The notes beneath the pieces were generated by a model. It saw only the letters and a program-made list of their open reading frames with translations. It was not told where the DNA came from and did no database searches. The position numbers and the translations under genes were made by a program. From Ancylostoma caninum (Eukaryota > Nematoda > Chromadorea > Rhabditida > Ancylostomatidae), in NCBI GenBank assembly GCA_037903475.1, contig JBAJFG010000626.1, forward strand, positions 310,001 to 374,000: a DNA stretch of 64,000 nucleotides, written 5' to 3'. Of the stretch, positions 1 through 12,677 are shown one piece after another; position 1 is the first letter of the stretch; each line of letters starts with the position of its first letter.

Positions 1-2488
1 TAGCATGCTGTTAGGCTGGAGTGAACCTACTTTGAGATCCTCTCGTGGATTTTCTCCCTTTTAGACTTGTGTCTACTGCACGACGATTTGTGCGTCAGGC
101 AACTATGGAGAACCGGTCTTCCCTGCCCGAAATGAACATAAAATACGCCGTCAGAAGGAATTTCTTTAGTAAGATCAAAAACAGAGTAGAAATTGAGATG
201 AAAAAATACTTCACATAGGTGTATGACATAGTGAGGCAGTTAATGGATCTGATACAGTGAAGCCTTTAATAAATAGAGCAAGTGACCTATACGAAGTGGG
301 GCAGAGAAAAAGACAAAAAGTGAGTGAAGAAAAAAAAACAGGAGAACAGAAAAATTACAGGAGGAGTCGACGTGGCATTTGAGCCGTTCTGAAGTTTTAT
401 TGCGTCCTCTCCACAATGCGCCCTCTTCTAACCTCTTCATCAGAGAAACACTTTCCCCGCGCTAATTTCCCGCAAACCTCTGCATAATAGTAACTCTTCC
501 TGGACTTGAGGCATGAGTAGCACATGAAGTTGTTTGTAGTTGATGTGAGATTTGCTGAACTATGCATTGTTGAGATTAAGATCTTTTCAGAATATGTGAG
601 CGGAAGTAATGTTCTCCTTACAGGTATCAAATGCACACCAACATCTGGCAAAACGAGCGAGCTCTCCTTCGCAGATTTTGACTACATGGCGAATGGACCG
701 CGCGAAAAGAAGCCGCAAAGCTAGGAGTTATCTATTTTCCTAAAGGATCTCTTGCGACACCTTTGATATCAAAGAGTAAAGGTCACGATGTGAAGGAAGG
801 AGCTCTGCCTATCTGAGCATGAGCGATTTGCTTGGATGTCTTTCAATCCAAAGTGACAGTGACTTAAAAAAAAAGAAAAGATGACAGAGTGACCGACGGG
901 TATGTAGAACGTTCTGATAGGACCGTGCGCTGCGTCGTGGTACAAAGATTGTCATTATTTCATGCCAATTTAATTCTTCCTAACTGTAACTTCTCTTTCA
1001 CTTTCACTTCTACCCACGCATCACGGGAAAATAGAGAAAATTGTACCAGTTCATACTCGCTATAATGCTCTCCGTGCGATAGAAGACGCAGCATACAGCG
1101 GGCTTAAATTGTCTCAAGTACCTTTACTTATTACATGCATATCATAGTTTTCATTTGGCGTACATTGTGGAAGTGAATGTTCCATACATATTACTCCGCT
1201 ATTCATCAAGATGTGACCCTTCCGCGTCCGGTATGATGTGGCATCACAATCATTCATATGCGTTTTTTATATAAAAATATTCTATTGTTTTTCATATTTA
1301 CTTAATGTATGTGATAATGGTGAAGGAACTTGCCCGAAAACATAGGGCGGACGTAGGAACGAACGGAACGTACTTGTTGTTTTTGTAATGTTATAATATT
1401 TATGTGTATTAGTACCAAAGTATGTAGGTCTTTGAGCATTCCACTGTCATTCATGATGGACCGTACCAGGTTGTTTGTAACTGTTTACTCTTGAATTGCA
1501 TACGTGTTTGTGATTACTATGTATGCATAAATGTTTATGAGCATGTATTTCATCATACAACTACAATAACATTTTCAAAGGATTCCACATCGTTCGGTGC
1601 ACATTTTGCGATTGTGTTGGTCTACCATGTAGTTGCAATTGGTGCGACACGTATCCATCTGCTTGATGGCCTAAAAATTTTCATCAGAAAAGGAAATTGG
1701 GATGGTTAAACCTGAATACATGTATACACAGTGATCAACGAATTCGAAACATTCAAATGGTTATCAAAAATTTTTAATTTTTCAAGTTTTCTGAAGTTCT
1801 TTTGTGACGAGAGCGGTCTTTGTTGCGGATTGTCCAGGGGTTTTGTAATCCTTTATTGGAACGACTCTAGTAGACAGTAAGTGACAACCATCGACTGAAC
1901 GACTTGCTGCTCCACTGGCTAACTGACTGGTTGACTGACTGTGGAACTGACTCAATGACGACCAAGACTCTACTGCGGCCGCGGCGCCCTTGTATACAGT
2001 CTGTTTCTCCAGCGATGATAGCTGAGTATTCGTGCACATTGTCTGTTTTTCTCTGTACCCTCTCCAATCTCTGCATACTTTCGCGCCCTCTTCTTCTCTG
2101 CGGCGTTTCCCCAACTATATTCCCCAGTGGAACAGACTACATATATGTAGCTCGTTGGCGGGGCCTCGGTGGGCGCACGCTTATATAAGACAGTGACTAT
2201 TTCGGTATACAAGTGGGAACAACTACGAGATTACGTACAATGGCAAACAATACATGTACAACAACATACTACCTAGTACTTCATCCATTACCCTTGGGTT
2301 ACATTTTATTTTTATTTTTCAAGAAGTTTTCAAATTTTTTTCTCTATTTTTTGAACTTTTTGAAAAGTTTTTCATTATTTATTCAATTTCCTAATTTTCA
2401 ACACTTCCGCAACGACGCAGATTTTCTGCTCAGGGCCACTTTGTACCAAAGCGAGCTTCCGCTTGCTTCTCAACACAGTTGCGGAAAG
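1..2488. other. Intergenic stretch without a recognisable gene
   Basis: I see no convincing exon in this stretch. The open frames here are short, lack splice context and have no familiar motif. Two frames on opposite strands near 1780-2210 overlap a low-complexity run of CTGACTGGTTGACTGACTG type and are probably chance. The stretch ends at the left terminus of a mariner-like element. Confidence 0.6.
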
Positions 2489-2725
2489 TATTAGGGTGGT
2501 AAGAAAGTCTTTTTTCGAAATTTCCAGAACCTTCAATTATTGATCGTTACCCATGATCTATCCTGTGGAAATTGTAGATCAAACTCGGAGCTTCTCCATA
2601 ATAGGCATATGTAGCCAAATGGCCTTCCCTATTTTTAATTACGACGTCAAGACCACAAGAGGTCTTCCGAGCCATAATCAGTTTTTCCTACTCTGCCTGC
2701 ACCGAAAGGAGTTTCCGGACATCTG

Positions 2726-3119
2726 ATGAGTGGAGATGAGAGTAGGGTCCTTTTCCTCTACGATTCTAACACGCATGCTGCCACGTGGTTTCGTTCAGAT
2801 GAACATCAGCCAAATCGCACCCCCACCCAAACAAGTGTTTCCTTTGCTACTTCTGGAATTCGTGGGGAATGTTGTATTACGAGCTGCTCCCACAACACAC
2901 ACAGTCACCGGTAACAAGTACTCCAATCAGCTCCAGAAAGTCGCGGATGCCATTCGAAAAAAAAAACGGCCGATACGAGATTCTGGTACACCTATGCCAT
3001 GATGACGCTATGTCGAATTTAGCTAAAGAGTCCTGTGAGAAATAGGAGGAAATGGGATGGATCACCGTTCCCCACAAACCCTTCTGCTGACGTTGCCCCT
3101 TCCGACTTGCACATGGTAT
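2726..3119 (+). pseudogene. Decayed mariner-type transposase fragment
   Basis: Two overlapping frames together resemble the catalytic core of mariner (DD34D) transposases. The first begins GDE followed by an aromatic/aspartate-rich stretch, like the first-aspartate segment. The second carries a run like YYELLP..TVTGNKYSNQLQKVADAI, characteristic of the middle of mariner transposases. Further on, HDDA and a VAPSDLH-like stretch resemble the HDNARPH and PDLAPSDYH motifs around the second and third aspartates. The frame shifts at least twice and in-frame stops occur near 3042 and 3090, so this cannot encode an active enzyme. It lies in the left arm of the 2491-4734 element, in the orientation expected from the left terminus. 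Confidence 0.7.
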
Positions 3120-3126
3120 TCCAAGC

Positions 3127-4510
3127 TAACAAGGGAAGGATACCAAATGTCTGTGGCACTTCATAATGGAATGTGCCTCATAATATGAAGTTGACTATGC
3201 TGATCTCGATTATGTTCTCCATTAGTGCCTAATACTACTACGCAGAAAGTTATAGCCTTGTCTGTGCAGTATTATGAGCAGTTTCTGCATCAACTCACCT
3301 TAACCCCACGTAGTAGGCGCTGCCGTGAAAAATGAATGCAGAATTCGTGATCAGCAGTCCAAGTAACCCTGTATGCAAAATCTCAGCGGAAAATGCATCA
3401 CTAGGGGTAAAGAATTGCGCCTTGATCAGTCGCTACTTCTACTAATTACAAGGGAACTTTGCTTCATCGGAGACTTCCTCGTGGGGAGTGTACACTGCCT
3501 TGTGCATCTCGAAGCTCTGATTTCAAAACTATCTTGACCTTGGCCCAGCCTCGCGTCTGCAATGATTTATATTTATTTTTCCAGACGCAAGTGATAAGAA
3601 GGTATACATAGAATAAGGTATGTCAGGTAGGTCAAGGAAGTGTGGCGCAGTGGTAAGTGTCTCCGTTCCCGTGAATACCCTCACGGGTTCAATTCCCTTT
3701 AGGTGTCGCACTTTTGCATTTTCTCCCATTTACTGATTTTCTCTAAAAATCTATTCTATGCAGTTTTTTGTAAGCGTTTCTACTTGCAAATACATATTCT
3801 AAAAGCTTGAAAGCGTTTTCAAAGATCTTCACTACCCCGACTTCGTCGACAGTGGAACTGCTGATGGACTCACGTGAGCCCAAATTTTCAAGAAATTCTT
3901 TTTTGCTGAAAATTTCCATAATAGGGTTATCTGAAGTGCTGAACACGAATATGATATCCATTTCGTGACGTCACTACATTCTTATGGGTTTGCGGTAGAA
4001 TGAACAGCAATTACTGTAGAAAACCAAACAAAATTGTTGAATTTCGACATTAAAATGTTAGAGGCTTGCAAAATGATGCTGATAATCGTGATCAGCACCT
4101 GAAATTACCCCTATGTGCAAAATTTGGATGGAATCTGCGAGATGCCTGAACTGCCCTATACCCAATGACCGTTTCCTCATGAGTGGTAGTAGTAGTAAAT
4201 GATCAAGGGGTGATTGTCTAACCGTAATTCTTGCCTTTTTTCGCTGAAATTTTGCATACAGGTTCAGTTGAGCTACTGATCGCGAATTCTGCATCCATTT
4301 TGCACTACAACGCCTATTTTGTGGGTTCACGGAAGGTGGATGTAGAAACTGTACCTTCGAATGTACTGCACAGACAAGGCTATAACTTTTTGCGCAGTAG
4401 TATTAGGCACTAATGGAGAACATAATCGAGATCAGCATCGTTAACTTCATATTATGAGGCACATTCCATTTTGAAGTGCCACAGACATTTGGTATCCTTC
4501 CCTTGTAAGA
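3127..4510. repeat. Internal inverted duplication (~145-bp arms) inside the mariner-like element
   Basis: The segment 3127-3277 reappears as its reverse complement at about 4365-4510, with few mismatches. Both arms contain the strings GGATACCAAATGTCTGTGGC and ATGCTGATCTCGATTATG in matching order on opposite strands. About 1.1 kb separates the arms. This could come from an inverted second insertion or from a foldback rearrangement of the element. Confidence 0.75.
3638..3712 (+). other. tRNA-like segment (SINE head or tRNA pseudogene)
   Basis: The sequence has an A-box-like string TGGCGCAGTGG near the start and a B-box-like string GGGTTCAATTCC about 45 bases later, spaced as in tRNA genes. The T-arm can pair only imperfectly and the outer stem pairs poorly, so a functional tRNA is unlikely. 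Its position between the arms of the inverted duplication suggests a tRNA-derived SINE that landed in the element. A tRNA covariance model would decide. Confidence 0.35.
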
Positions 4511-4734
4511 AAAATTCATCAAAGTTGACGATGTTGCAAAGGCGGTCAGCGATTTCTTTGGTTCCCACCTTCTCCAGTTCTGGAAGAAGGAGACCGCGGA
4601 CCTGCCCATTTGGTGGGACAATGCAGTGAGTAACTATAATTATTATATTGTTGAGCAAATTCCACTGTACGCTGAGTAATAAAATGAAACAGAAGAAATA
4701 TCTCAAACGACTCAAGACTTTCTTACCACCCTAA

Positions 4735-6290
4735 TAATTCCTATTTGACATGCTGATCACAAATATGTTATCTATTTTACTCGGTAGTACACTTCTGTAG
4801 TGTTATACTGTACGTGTACTGTAACTGTAGAAAGACATTTTTCACTCAGACTTGACCCAAATTTTACGCTGCAGGGTTATTTTACATGCTGATTAAGAAT
4901 ATGGTACCCATTCTCTATCGTATCGCAACACTGTGGGGCGTCGAAGCATTCGATTATCCGAATATTCAAATATTCGGAAGAAAAAATTCCAATACCGAGG
5001 TATACCTTACAGTACTGATCTAATGTGCAAGATGGATGGTGTATTCGTGTTCAGCAAGCCAATTAACCCCAAAGTTCAAATTTGCAGTAGATGCTGTGAG
5101 AAAATACATCAACAGTATCTACGGTATGACTACAGTAACCCTACAGTACCGCAGTCACGGTACAAAATGGATGCCATTTCTACTACATTCAGCGGGTAGA
5201 ACAAACCCTATTGTCCTCTATGTAACTTCCCGTACGACCCACCAATGGGTCGTATCCGTCTTGACCCTTTTTTTTTTAGATAAAACGTACCCAATTTCTG
5301 TCTCTACGGTTTATTCTACCCGCTGTGTTCAGCCTATATTACCCTCAGAGAATCTATTGTGATGGAACTTCAATGCAAATACACTGAGGGCAAAGAGTTC
5401 AATAAAATATGCTGTTTATCTAGTTCATAGGAAGAAAAACGTTTTGCATCGCACAGCCCAAAGGAGCTGGCGCCCTTAGTTTCCTCCATTGAACTTAACA
5501 GCAAAAGACAGCGTTAAAGATCCAGAGAGTGGTAGTTAGCCGCATGACGTGCGCAAACTGGGCGCGGCGATGCCACCCCTCCTTTTTAGTAGACGCAGCT
5601 GCCCTACCTGAACTGTGAAGTAATGCGCTGCATTGTAGGATTTAATAGAATATTATCGACGTTTTCCTTTGAATTCTTTCCGAATTTGTCAAAAGAAGGC
5701 GAAGTTCAGTGACCCACAAATGGCTGTTCTCAGAAAATAACAGATTGCTTCCCTGATTATTTACTTTCGCTCAGTGTTCTTTTTTGTTCAGTTTGGATCA
5801 CAGTATCTTCATTGGAATTAGCAGCGCACGACGTAAAATTCTTCGAATTTTTTAAGTGCTATGCGCGATTCCTTTGATTCATTCATCGAAATGGGAGGGG
5901 GACCTTTCATACGAAAGTAGAATACATTCGATCCCGAAGCTCTATTCAGAAAATCTTCCGAAGGGATCGTCTGTGTCGAAGGACCCAGAGGGACTAAATC
6001 AGAAGGAGTTCTGGTTAGAGCGATCTGCACACCTTCTACTGCGGTCCTTCGGTATCGATTAGGTCTGGTAGTCTTTCAACAAATGGGTCAGAAAAAGAAT
6101 AAAAGTCCTTCACATCAGGGTATACACAGAACTCGTCTGCAACTCTTTTGAAGCGTGCAACCCTTGGAATAAGCAACTGGGTTGACTTCCGAAGTCACTA
6201 CATACAGATAATGCTGGGAAGGACCACTCTACTAGCCTGCCGCGATTGGTCAGGAATGCAACTGGGTATTAGATGTCCGTAAACTGAAAG
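4735..6290. other. Intergenic stretch with a short ATTCG-rich patch
   Basis: I see no supported gene. Around 4945-4985 is a patch of repeated ATTCG/CGAAT units like the larger arrays at 21.5, 23.1 and 31.1 kb. The frame at 5036-5362 (108 codons) has no recognisable motif or splice context. Confidence 0.5.
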
Positions 6291-6991
6291 CAATTAACGA
6301 GGTCGTCTCGCACCTCGCTCACACCTCGTTAGGTGCTATAAACTTTCCTCTTATGTATTCAATAATTCCGAACTTTCCTGATCGCTCACTGGATGCGACT
6401 AACCAATACTTCAGCATCCTGCTAAGTACTGACTTCCTGAACAACTTATCAGTCAGACAATATCAATTAGCAACCTATGAGCACTCTTGCACCTAATTTG
6501 GAAACCGTTTCTGCTATGGAATGAGTAGATTTCTTCGTTCTCCATGTACAATCAAGCATTTCTTGGGAACATGGGAATTTCTTTACCTCAACTTCCCTTT
6601 TCACTTTTCATTCCTTAATTCTCGGGCAAGGGAAAAATAGAGACGTTTTGTCGCTTTGGAAGAGGTGAAACAAAAAGCGGCAATGCCACTAGAAGATACC
6701 AAAAGAAGGACCAAGAAATTGTTTCAAAAATTATAAAAGTGTGTGGACAAGCACCATGCATCAAAAAGAGTACTTTGCCCGTCATCAAACTTTGATCACC
6801 TGAAAATGAGTGCATGAGTTATTGTGGCGAAAATAAGGCAACTTTTACGTCTAGCATGTACTAGTCAGAATCCGAATGAACTGGCTAGTTACTCATTGAG
6901 TCATAAAATATCGACTCAAGTGGATTATTAGAGTTAACTCAGCTGTCCCTTAACTAGGTGTGAGCAAGGTGCGAGACGCCCTCGTTAATTA
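6291..6991. mobile_element. MITE with ~38-bp terminal inverted repeats
   Basis: The left end (from 6292, AATTAACGAGGTCGTCTCGC and onward) is matched on the opposite strand by the right end (6953-6990, with GAGACGCCCTCGTTAATT). The arms agree over about 38 bases with a few mismatches. The interior has no coding capacity, so this is a non-autonomous element of about 700 bp. I cannot assign a superfamily. Confidence 0.7.
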
Positions 6992-9741
6992 CTTTTCGTA
7001 TGAATAGTCACCCACCCATCGAAACGGAAACACTCAAGTCATCGAGGTAATGATGAGTAGTAACCTTAAGGGCTTGCGGCAATTACAGACGTGGATTTTT
7101 CCTTAATCCCTTGATTTCTCGTTTTGGAACGGTTGGCCTCAAAAAACACTATACACTTTCGGAAAATGCGGATTCTTGCTAAATTCTTGCTTGCAAACTT
7201 CATAAAACCGTCAAGCTGTTCCACACTTTTGAATTTATACGAAAAGCGCAACAAATGCTCTTTTTAATTGTAGTTTTGGCTTTGTACGCAGTAAGATAAT
7301 CAGAAAAATGAGGGAGAAAAGGCTGTGGTGTAGCTTGGGTAAGGGTGAAATTTTTAGGCCAAATTTTGAGTAGCAGCATTTTCAAAGGATTTCGAACACT
7401 GCGCGCTAAAACATTTGTGCATAAGACGGGATCCGATGCGCGTAATTCTTTCTTGGGCACAATGTTACTTGACCAGAAAATAACTACATGCGTAAATTAA
7501 TGGAAACTTTTCTTTTCCTATTGTAGTGAACAAGAATTTGAAAGCCCCATACATCAATCTACTTGAGTTTCTTTCAGAAGTAACTATAGGCCCTTAGCAA
7601 GAGGTAACTACTTCTTTCTTCTTGAGAAATTTTCAAATTAGTACAATTTTTGTAGAAATTTCTCAAGATTCTGTTCATGGTCCTGCTACGAACAGCTGAT
7701 AGAACAGTGTACTGGTTTGTTTGGTTTCAATAATTACGCCCTCACGAAAGACATATTCTCCACCCTTATTTCTATGATGTTTTTGAAATAGTGAGTGAGA
7801 TGGAATGTGACAAAGAACGCACTTCATGGCATTCTTCTGTGCGAATCATTCATCTGAGGGCTCTCTGGCCTTGAAGCAATTACCGTTTACCATTCTAAAT
7901 TGAATATGACACTGAACAGGTAGGAACTCTTCGCAGTTAATTTTGGATGGAAATCTCTGCGACAGTCAACTCTCAAAAGAATGAAAGATTTTGCACCAAC
8001 TTCGAAGAGCTCTTCGAGCGTTGCATTGTATCACCTCATACCTCAACGAAAAGAATAATGAATAGCACGACGAGTAGCTTGAGTAGCTGTGACATATCGA
8101 TGTTCCTGTAAAAAGCGGTGAACATTGACGAGTATCTGGACGAAAATGAAATGAAGGCGTATCCATGTATGGAAGTACACAGTTCTACGAGTTAAGTAGC
8201 CAGAGTTACCAAGTAACTTGATTCGAAGGCAAGCGAGCGCACGGGGAGAAGAGATATTGTTGCGATAGCTCTGAGTATCTACTGTCAGCTGTTTGAAATC
8301 GAATGGTGGATAACGAATAGAGGAAGCAAGATCCGCAATGATCTTTTCAGAGAAAAATCATGAGATGCGGAGAGCCGTTGTTTTCAGTGCAACTCTGATC
8401 GAGAACGATGATCTTGCAGACTTCAAATAGGAGGAAAAGACTCGATTGGATCTTCTTTGAATGATCAACACCATGCATGACATAACTCCATTTAGGCTAA
8501 AGCGATATCGAGACTTTTTCAAATAGTCCAAATCCCGAATGAATATAGCTCAATTTTTGTTGCACACAAGTATTGTCAATGTGAGAGCATCCAACAAAGT
8601 GCTAAACCACAGCATTTGAGAATTTGATTAAGCGACGTACTACATAGGACGCGTTTGCAAGACACAAGGCTATTCTTAAAAAGTCCAAAAGTGGGGAAAC
8701 ACCTGGAGCTGGGTCCAACGGTTTATGGCCCAATTTTGCAGCGATCGTGAAGTTGGTGGAAGAAAACAAACTTTGAAAAGGATAATATGACCAATCAAGG
8801 TACCGCAGAGACACAATCAAGCTCTAAAGCGATTCCATAACGATGCAAAAATTCGAAAATGGGATAGTGGCGGAATTCGGCCAAACAAGTAACTAAAGAA
8901 AGGGGCCCCTAGCTAATTAACAGGTAGAAAATTTTGTTGTATCGTACAATGCAAAAAAGGAAAGCTAAGGAGTAACATTTAGCCTTTTAATGACATGAAA
9001 AGAAATTGCTGCCCACCAAATCAGCTGGCAGCGATGCTCCTCTGCCGCCACAACTTGATCGAACGACCCCACGCTGATCCTGCTGATCCAGGATCTCGGA
9101 CATTTGACTAATTATATCTTAGAAACGATTGAGTTTCTCGCGCTACTTTCTTCTTCGAATTGTTGGGACTATTGCTAAGGTTCAAAAACGATTAAAAAAT
9201 CAGACATGAAAATCTCCGTGGGTGCTGCCTTTAAAGCCCGGTGTCAACCGGCTTTTCAGGCTGGTAATCATACAGTTAAGTTTTACCTAAATTCCAACCA
9301 TATACTTCAAATCTGACGTTGTTATGGATTCTGTATTCTTCTGTATCTACCATTGACAGAAAGTAGCTGGAAGAGGAGGTGGTAGGGGTGGGGGGGGGGG
9401 AGGGGGCTGGGGGGGGGGGGGGGCTGGGAACAAAGTTGTGTCTCGGAGGGCTTTGGGGAGCTGAACGTCCACCGGGAATTTTCAAAATAAAGCCCATAAT
9501 ACATCAATTTTGAAACTAAACAATTAAAATAAGAGCTTGAAAATTAACACTTGGGATGAGAAATAAAACAGGGTAATCTAAATCTTGAATCTATTTTAGG
9601 AAGTAATCCCAAAAATTAGGTAGTCCACTCTTGACAGGAGGCTGTGCCCACATCCCCCATGCGTCCCTAACTGGTACGTACCTATGCACCTCTTTCATCC
9701 CAGATAAAGTCACAATCAAAATTTTGCGGTCCTTTTTGCAG
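6992..9741. other. Gene-poor stretch: solo MITE end and poly-G tract
   Basis: No exon is supported here. At about 9212-9234 there is an isolated terminus (CCGTGGGTGCTGCCTTTAA) identical to the right end of the MITE at 25916-26667, with no obvious partner end upstream. At 9386-9424 is a long G tract interrupted by single A, CT and T bases. Such tracts elsewhere in this window sit at the ends of hAT-type MITEs. Confidence 0.5.
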
Positions 9742-10087
9742 TGGCTTCTTGTGGCTCAGCACTAAATAATTATAGTAGAAGCCGTTCCTCGACTGGCCAA
9801 GTAATGATCGTTGATGAGGAACAGACGGCGATGACGACGAAGCTGTTGTTGTTTTTTCAGGGTGGCCTCATCGAATATGCATTGATCTGTCCATTTCGGC
9901 CAACATCTGTGGACAACAATCTTTTAACGAGCGTTCTGTGTTTTTTCATCGTTTCGACCCAGTCCGTGCTGAGGAGCCGTTCAGGAATTGGAGTCAGCGG
10001 TGCAGCTTTTAAAGATTTTTTTCGTCTGCTGTGTTACGTGCTCTTGAACCCTCTTATATGTATGTATAAATGCTGTAACATAACGTG
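9742..10087 (+). CDS. Possible two-exon coding segment, unknown product
   Basis: A segment starting after a good acceptor (TTTTTGCAG) at 9742 runs to a good donor (GTAATG) at 9801. A 60-nt candidate intron follows, ending in TTTTTTCAG at 9860, and the frame continues in phase to a stop at 10086-10088. The intron size fits the well-supported introns elsewhere in the window. The same frame also stays open across the intron, and I see no start codon, family motif or partner exon. It may be part of an unseen gene or a chance open frame. Confidence 0.22.
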
Positions 10088-10740
10088 AAACTGGTAACTA
10101 GTGCAGCTCCTGAATCCAGACACAGCCTCATCCTTTTATCATATGTCAATCACAGGACGTGCTCTCGAATTACACACAGTCATGCGGAAGATTTTCTAGA
10201 CGGGAATCTCCAATTTCACCTCATCTTATTACTTATGCCCTTACTCTCGGCGAATCAACAGTATGTCGGCTTCTCCGTAGATCCATCTTCAAACACTTTT
10301 GTCAAGAACGTGAGGTGGTGAAAGCAACTTCTATTCATATTATTTTCATAAGAAAAACTGGAACCAAAAAGGACAACAATGCTGCTACAATAATACAGTA
10401 AAATACTGCTCATAGCGACTATCACCATCACCATTTATTTTAGGAACATCTATTAAATCTAACTGTTTATTACCTGATATCTATTTTATCAAATCGCTTC
10501 TTCCTATATTCTCTATATAGGAAAGGACCACTGTTCTTGCCCCGCTTCCTTTTTTTATCTTTTTTTCTTTCATTCTTGATCAGGCAGTATGTTTTTCACA
10601 CACCACCATGATTTGTCCATTTCTTATTTCTGATTTTTTGTCCTTGTTCCATTCTCTTCATACAATTTTTCATTCATTTATTGTAAAGCGGAATAAATAG
10701 GTTCAAATGGGGGAGAACTGCGGTTGAGAACAAAGTTTGA

Positions 10741-11190
10741 CCAGGGTTAGGGTTCTTGAACGCATAACTAGGCGGAACCAGGTTAGCAAACCATCTTCCA
10801 TGTCCTGCGTCTCCTAACATTCCGTGGTCTATTCTGTTGAGGTCCACCTTCTGGTCAATAGACTCCCACTGGGAATTCGAGCATAACATAAGTGAACTTG
10901 GAAATTTAAAAAAAGAAATTAATCGTAAGCCTAACTTAATTTTCGCCCAACTCTTGAGGCTTCTCTTTTGGGGTTCTCAGCTGTTCTCAGCCAGGACCGG
11001 ATCACATCTCCCCGCTCATCCTCCTCTTTTCTGCAACAGACAAGGATAAATGGTTTGTAATATGTGAGAATCACGATTGCAAACAGATTACCTCACTGGT
11101 TAGTATCCATGAACACATATCCAGATGAAGCCAGGTTGTCGAACCAACATTCACGTCCTGCGTCTCCTAACATTCCACGGTCTATAGAAT
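10741..11190 (-). repeat. Two copies of a ~95-bp dispersed repeat with a coding flavour
   Basis: Segments at about 10741-10836 and 11100-11190 share TCCTGCGTCTCCTAACATTCC and flanking bases; a third copy is at about 52645-52740. Read on the minus strand, all three give a similar peptide: a GDAG tetrad, an aromatic F-x-N/S-L core, then an F-x-N/D segment near the end. Conservation at the peptide level suggests remnants of a repeated coding element, but I do not recognise the family. Confidence 0.5.
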
Positions 11191-11531
11191 AACCTATCGC
11201 GGTGAAAATAGCTGATTTTCTCGGGAATGGTTCAATGAATTCCTGCCCAAAGTACATTACGGAAAAAATTACCTAACAGTCGGGTTCGCATTCAGCCTAA
11301 GATCATCAATAATTCGTGGGAGCAGTTATGGGCGAACTGCAGTGTTGCCTCTCTGATTTTCTGAGCAGAAAATATCTCTGTCAAAATACTGTCACTGATA
11401 CCTCACGTAACAGGGATAACATAACAGGGACCTTGAAATAACTTCGGATTTTTTTCAACTGAATCTGGAGAGCTTCTCATCTATTTCCTTGTGCTCGTGA
11501 TCCTCCATTGTATAGCGCACTTATGCGCATG

Positions 11532-11554
11532 TAAATAAATAAATAAATAAATAA
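11532..11554. repeat. (TAAA)n microsatellite
   Basis: Five to six tandem TAAA/AAAT units. Confidence 0.9.
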
Positions 11555-11763
11555 TTTTTTAGCGTAACTTAGGTTTGAGCATAAGGCAAATGTGGGAGAG
11601 CGAGTAAATATTTGCCGTCTAGCGACGCAATATTACTGGTTTGAATACGTGTTTCATCATAGGTCGTGCTTGTAATTGGTTCAGTGATGCTTCAGGGCTG
11701 GTATGCAACACTGGAAGGATGCGTAATCTCATATCTATGGGTGTGATTACTCTCGGTAGGTAG

Positions 11764-11980
11764 CAGGGATGAGCGGAAGTACTGCATGAGACCGGAAGTT
11801 GGAAGTCAGAAGTTGGGGGAAGTTCGGAATCTGGCGAAATTTGGAGCGATGAATACAGCATGTCTGAGTTGGCGTGACTCAACGACTGCCAATCGTCCAC
11901 AAATCTAAAGTCAGAAGCTCGCATGATTCAAGAATTCAGGAACTTCCGACTTCCTGAAACCGGAATTCCGCTCATCCCTG
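11764..11980. mobile_element. hAT-type MITE, 217 bp, copy 1 of the CAGGGATGAGCGG family
   Basis: The element begins CAGGGATGAGCGGAA and ends with the inverted copy TTCCGCTCATCCCTG. It is flanked by a perfect 8-bp direct repeat, GTAGGTAG (11756-11763 and 11981-11988). An 8-bp target duplication with CAG-starting ends is the signature of the hAT superfamily. There is no coding capacity. Diverged copies occur at 27743-27952 and 33343-33559, and a larger element with the same terminal bases is at 28809-30844. Confidence 0.9.
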
Positions 11981-11988
11981 GTAGGTAG

Positions 11989-12645
11989 CGTTTGGGTGTG
12001 AACAACGTCAATTATGTGTAGACATGATGGGTAATAGGTAAAGAGTAAATTTGAGTAGTTTAATGCGTTAACCATAGGTAATCTCAATGATGGCCCAAGT
12101 GCAATTCTAGTAGTGCAGTGCATAATGACTCGGCTGAAATTTCCACTATTGAATGCGTCAGAGAGGTTTTCTCAGAGATTTGCTCGATGCGATGGCAACA
12201 CAGCGCTTTTAGCCTGCTCCACACTGCCAGGTACAAACTTACCCAGGGGCTACTCTGTACATGTTGTCGGGGCCGAGCCGCGACGGCTCTGAGACGAGCG
12301 AGTAAGGCTTGCAAAGAGATGGGTTATGGAGCTCTATTTTTGGGTATTCTCAAAGTTGAATATTAGTATGAATCCCTATTTGAACAAGTTATTTCGCAGT
12401 ATGTAGGCGATGTGCTGGTCAAAGGACATGCATGACCACATCGATGAAAGCATGTGTTTGGTCTATTTTCGATTTTTAGGGTGTTGCAACATTATTATGC
12501 CATTTTCTCCCGTCAAATTATTATATGGTGTTGAAAATTAGGTTTTCCTGTTCTAAATAAAGAAATAAGTTCATCTGAAATCGTATCGGAAAGATCTGCT
12601 TTTTCCTACTCATTTTTCAACAACACTCACTCTCATTTGTTTACA

Positions 12646-12677
<32 letters not shown>

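Larger units (their letters stand above)
2491..4734. mobile_element. Rearranged mariner-like transposable element, about 2.2 kb
   Basis: The two ends are inverted copies of each other: ATTAGGGTGGTAAGAAAGTC on the left (from about 2490) and its reverse complement GACTTTCTTACCACCCTAAT on the right (ending about 4734). A TA lies outside each end, as expected for Tc1/mariner insertion. The left third carries a decayed mariner transposase on the plus strand. The interior also holds a large internal inverted duplication and a tRNA-like segment, so it is longer and more complex than a simple mariner of about 1.3 kb. It looks inactive because of stops and frameshifts. Confidence 0.75.
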
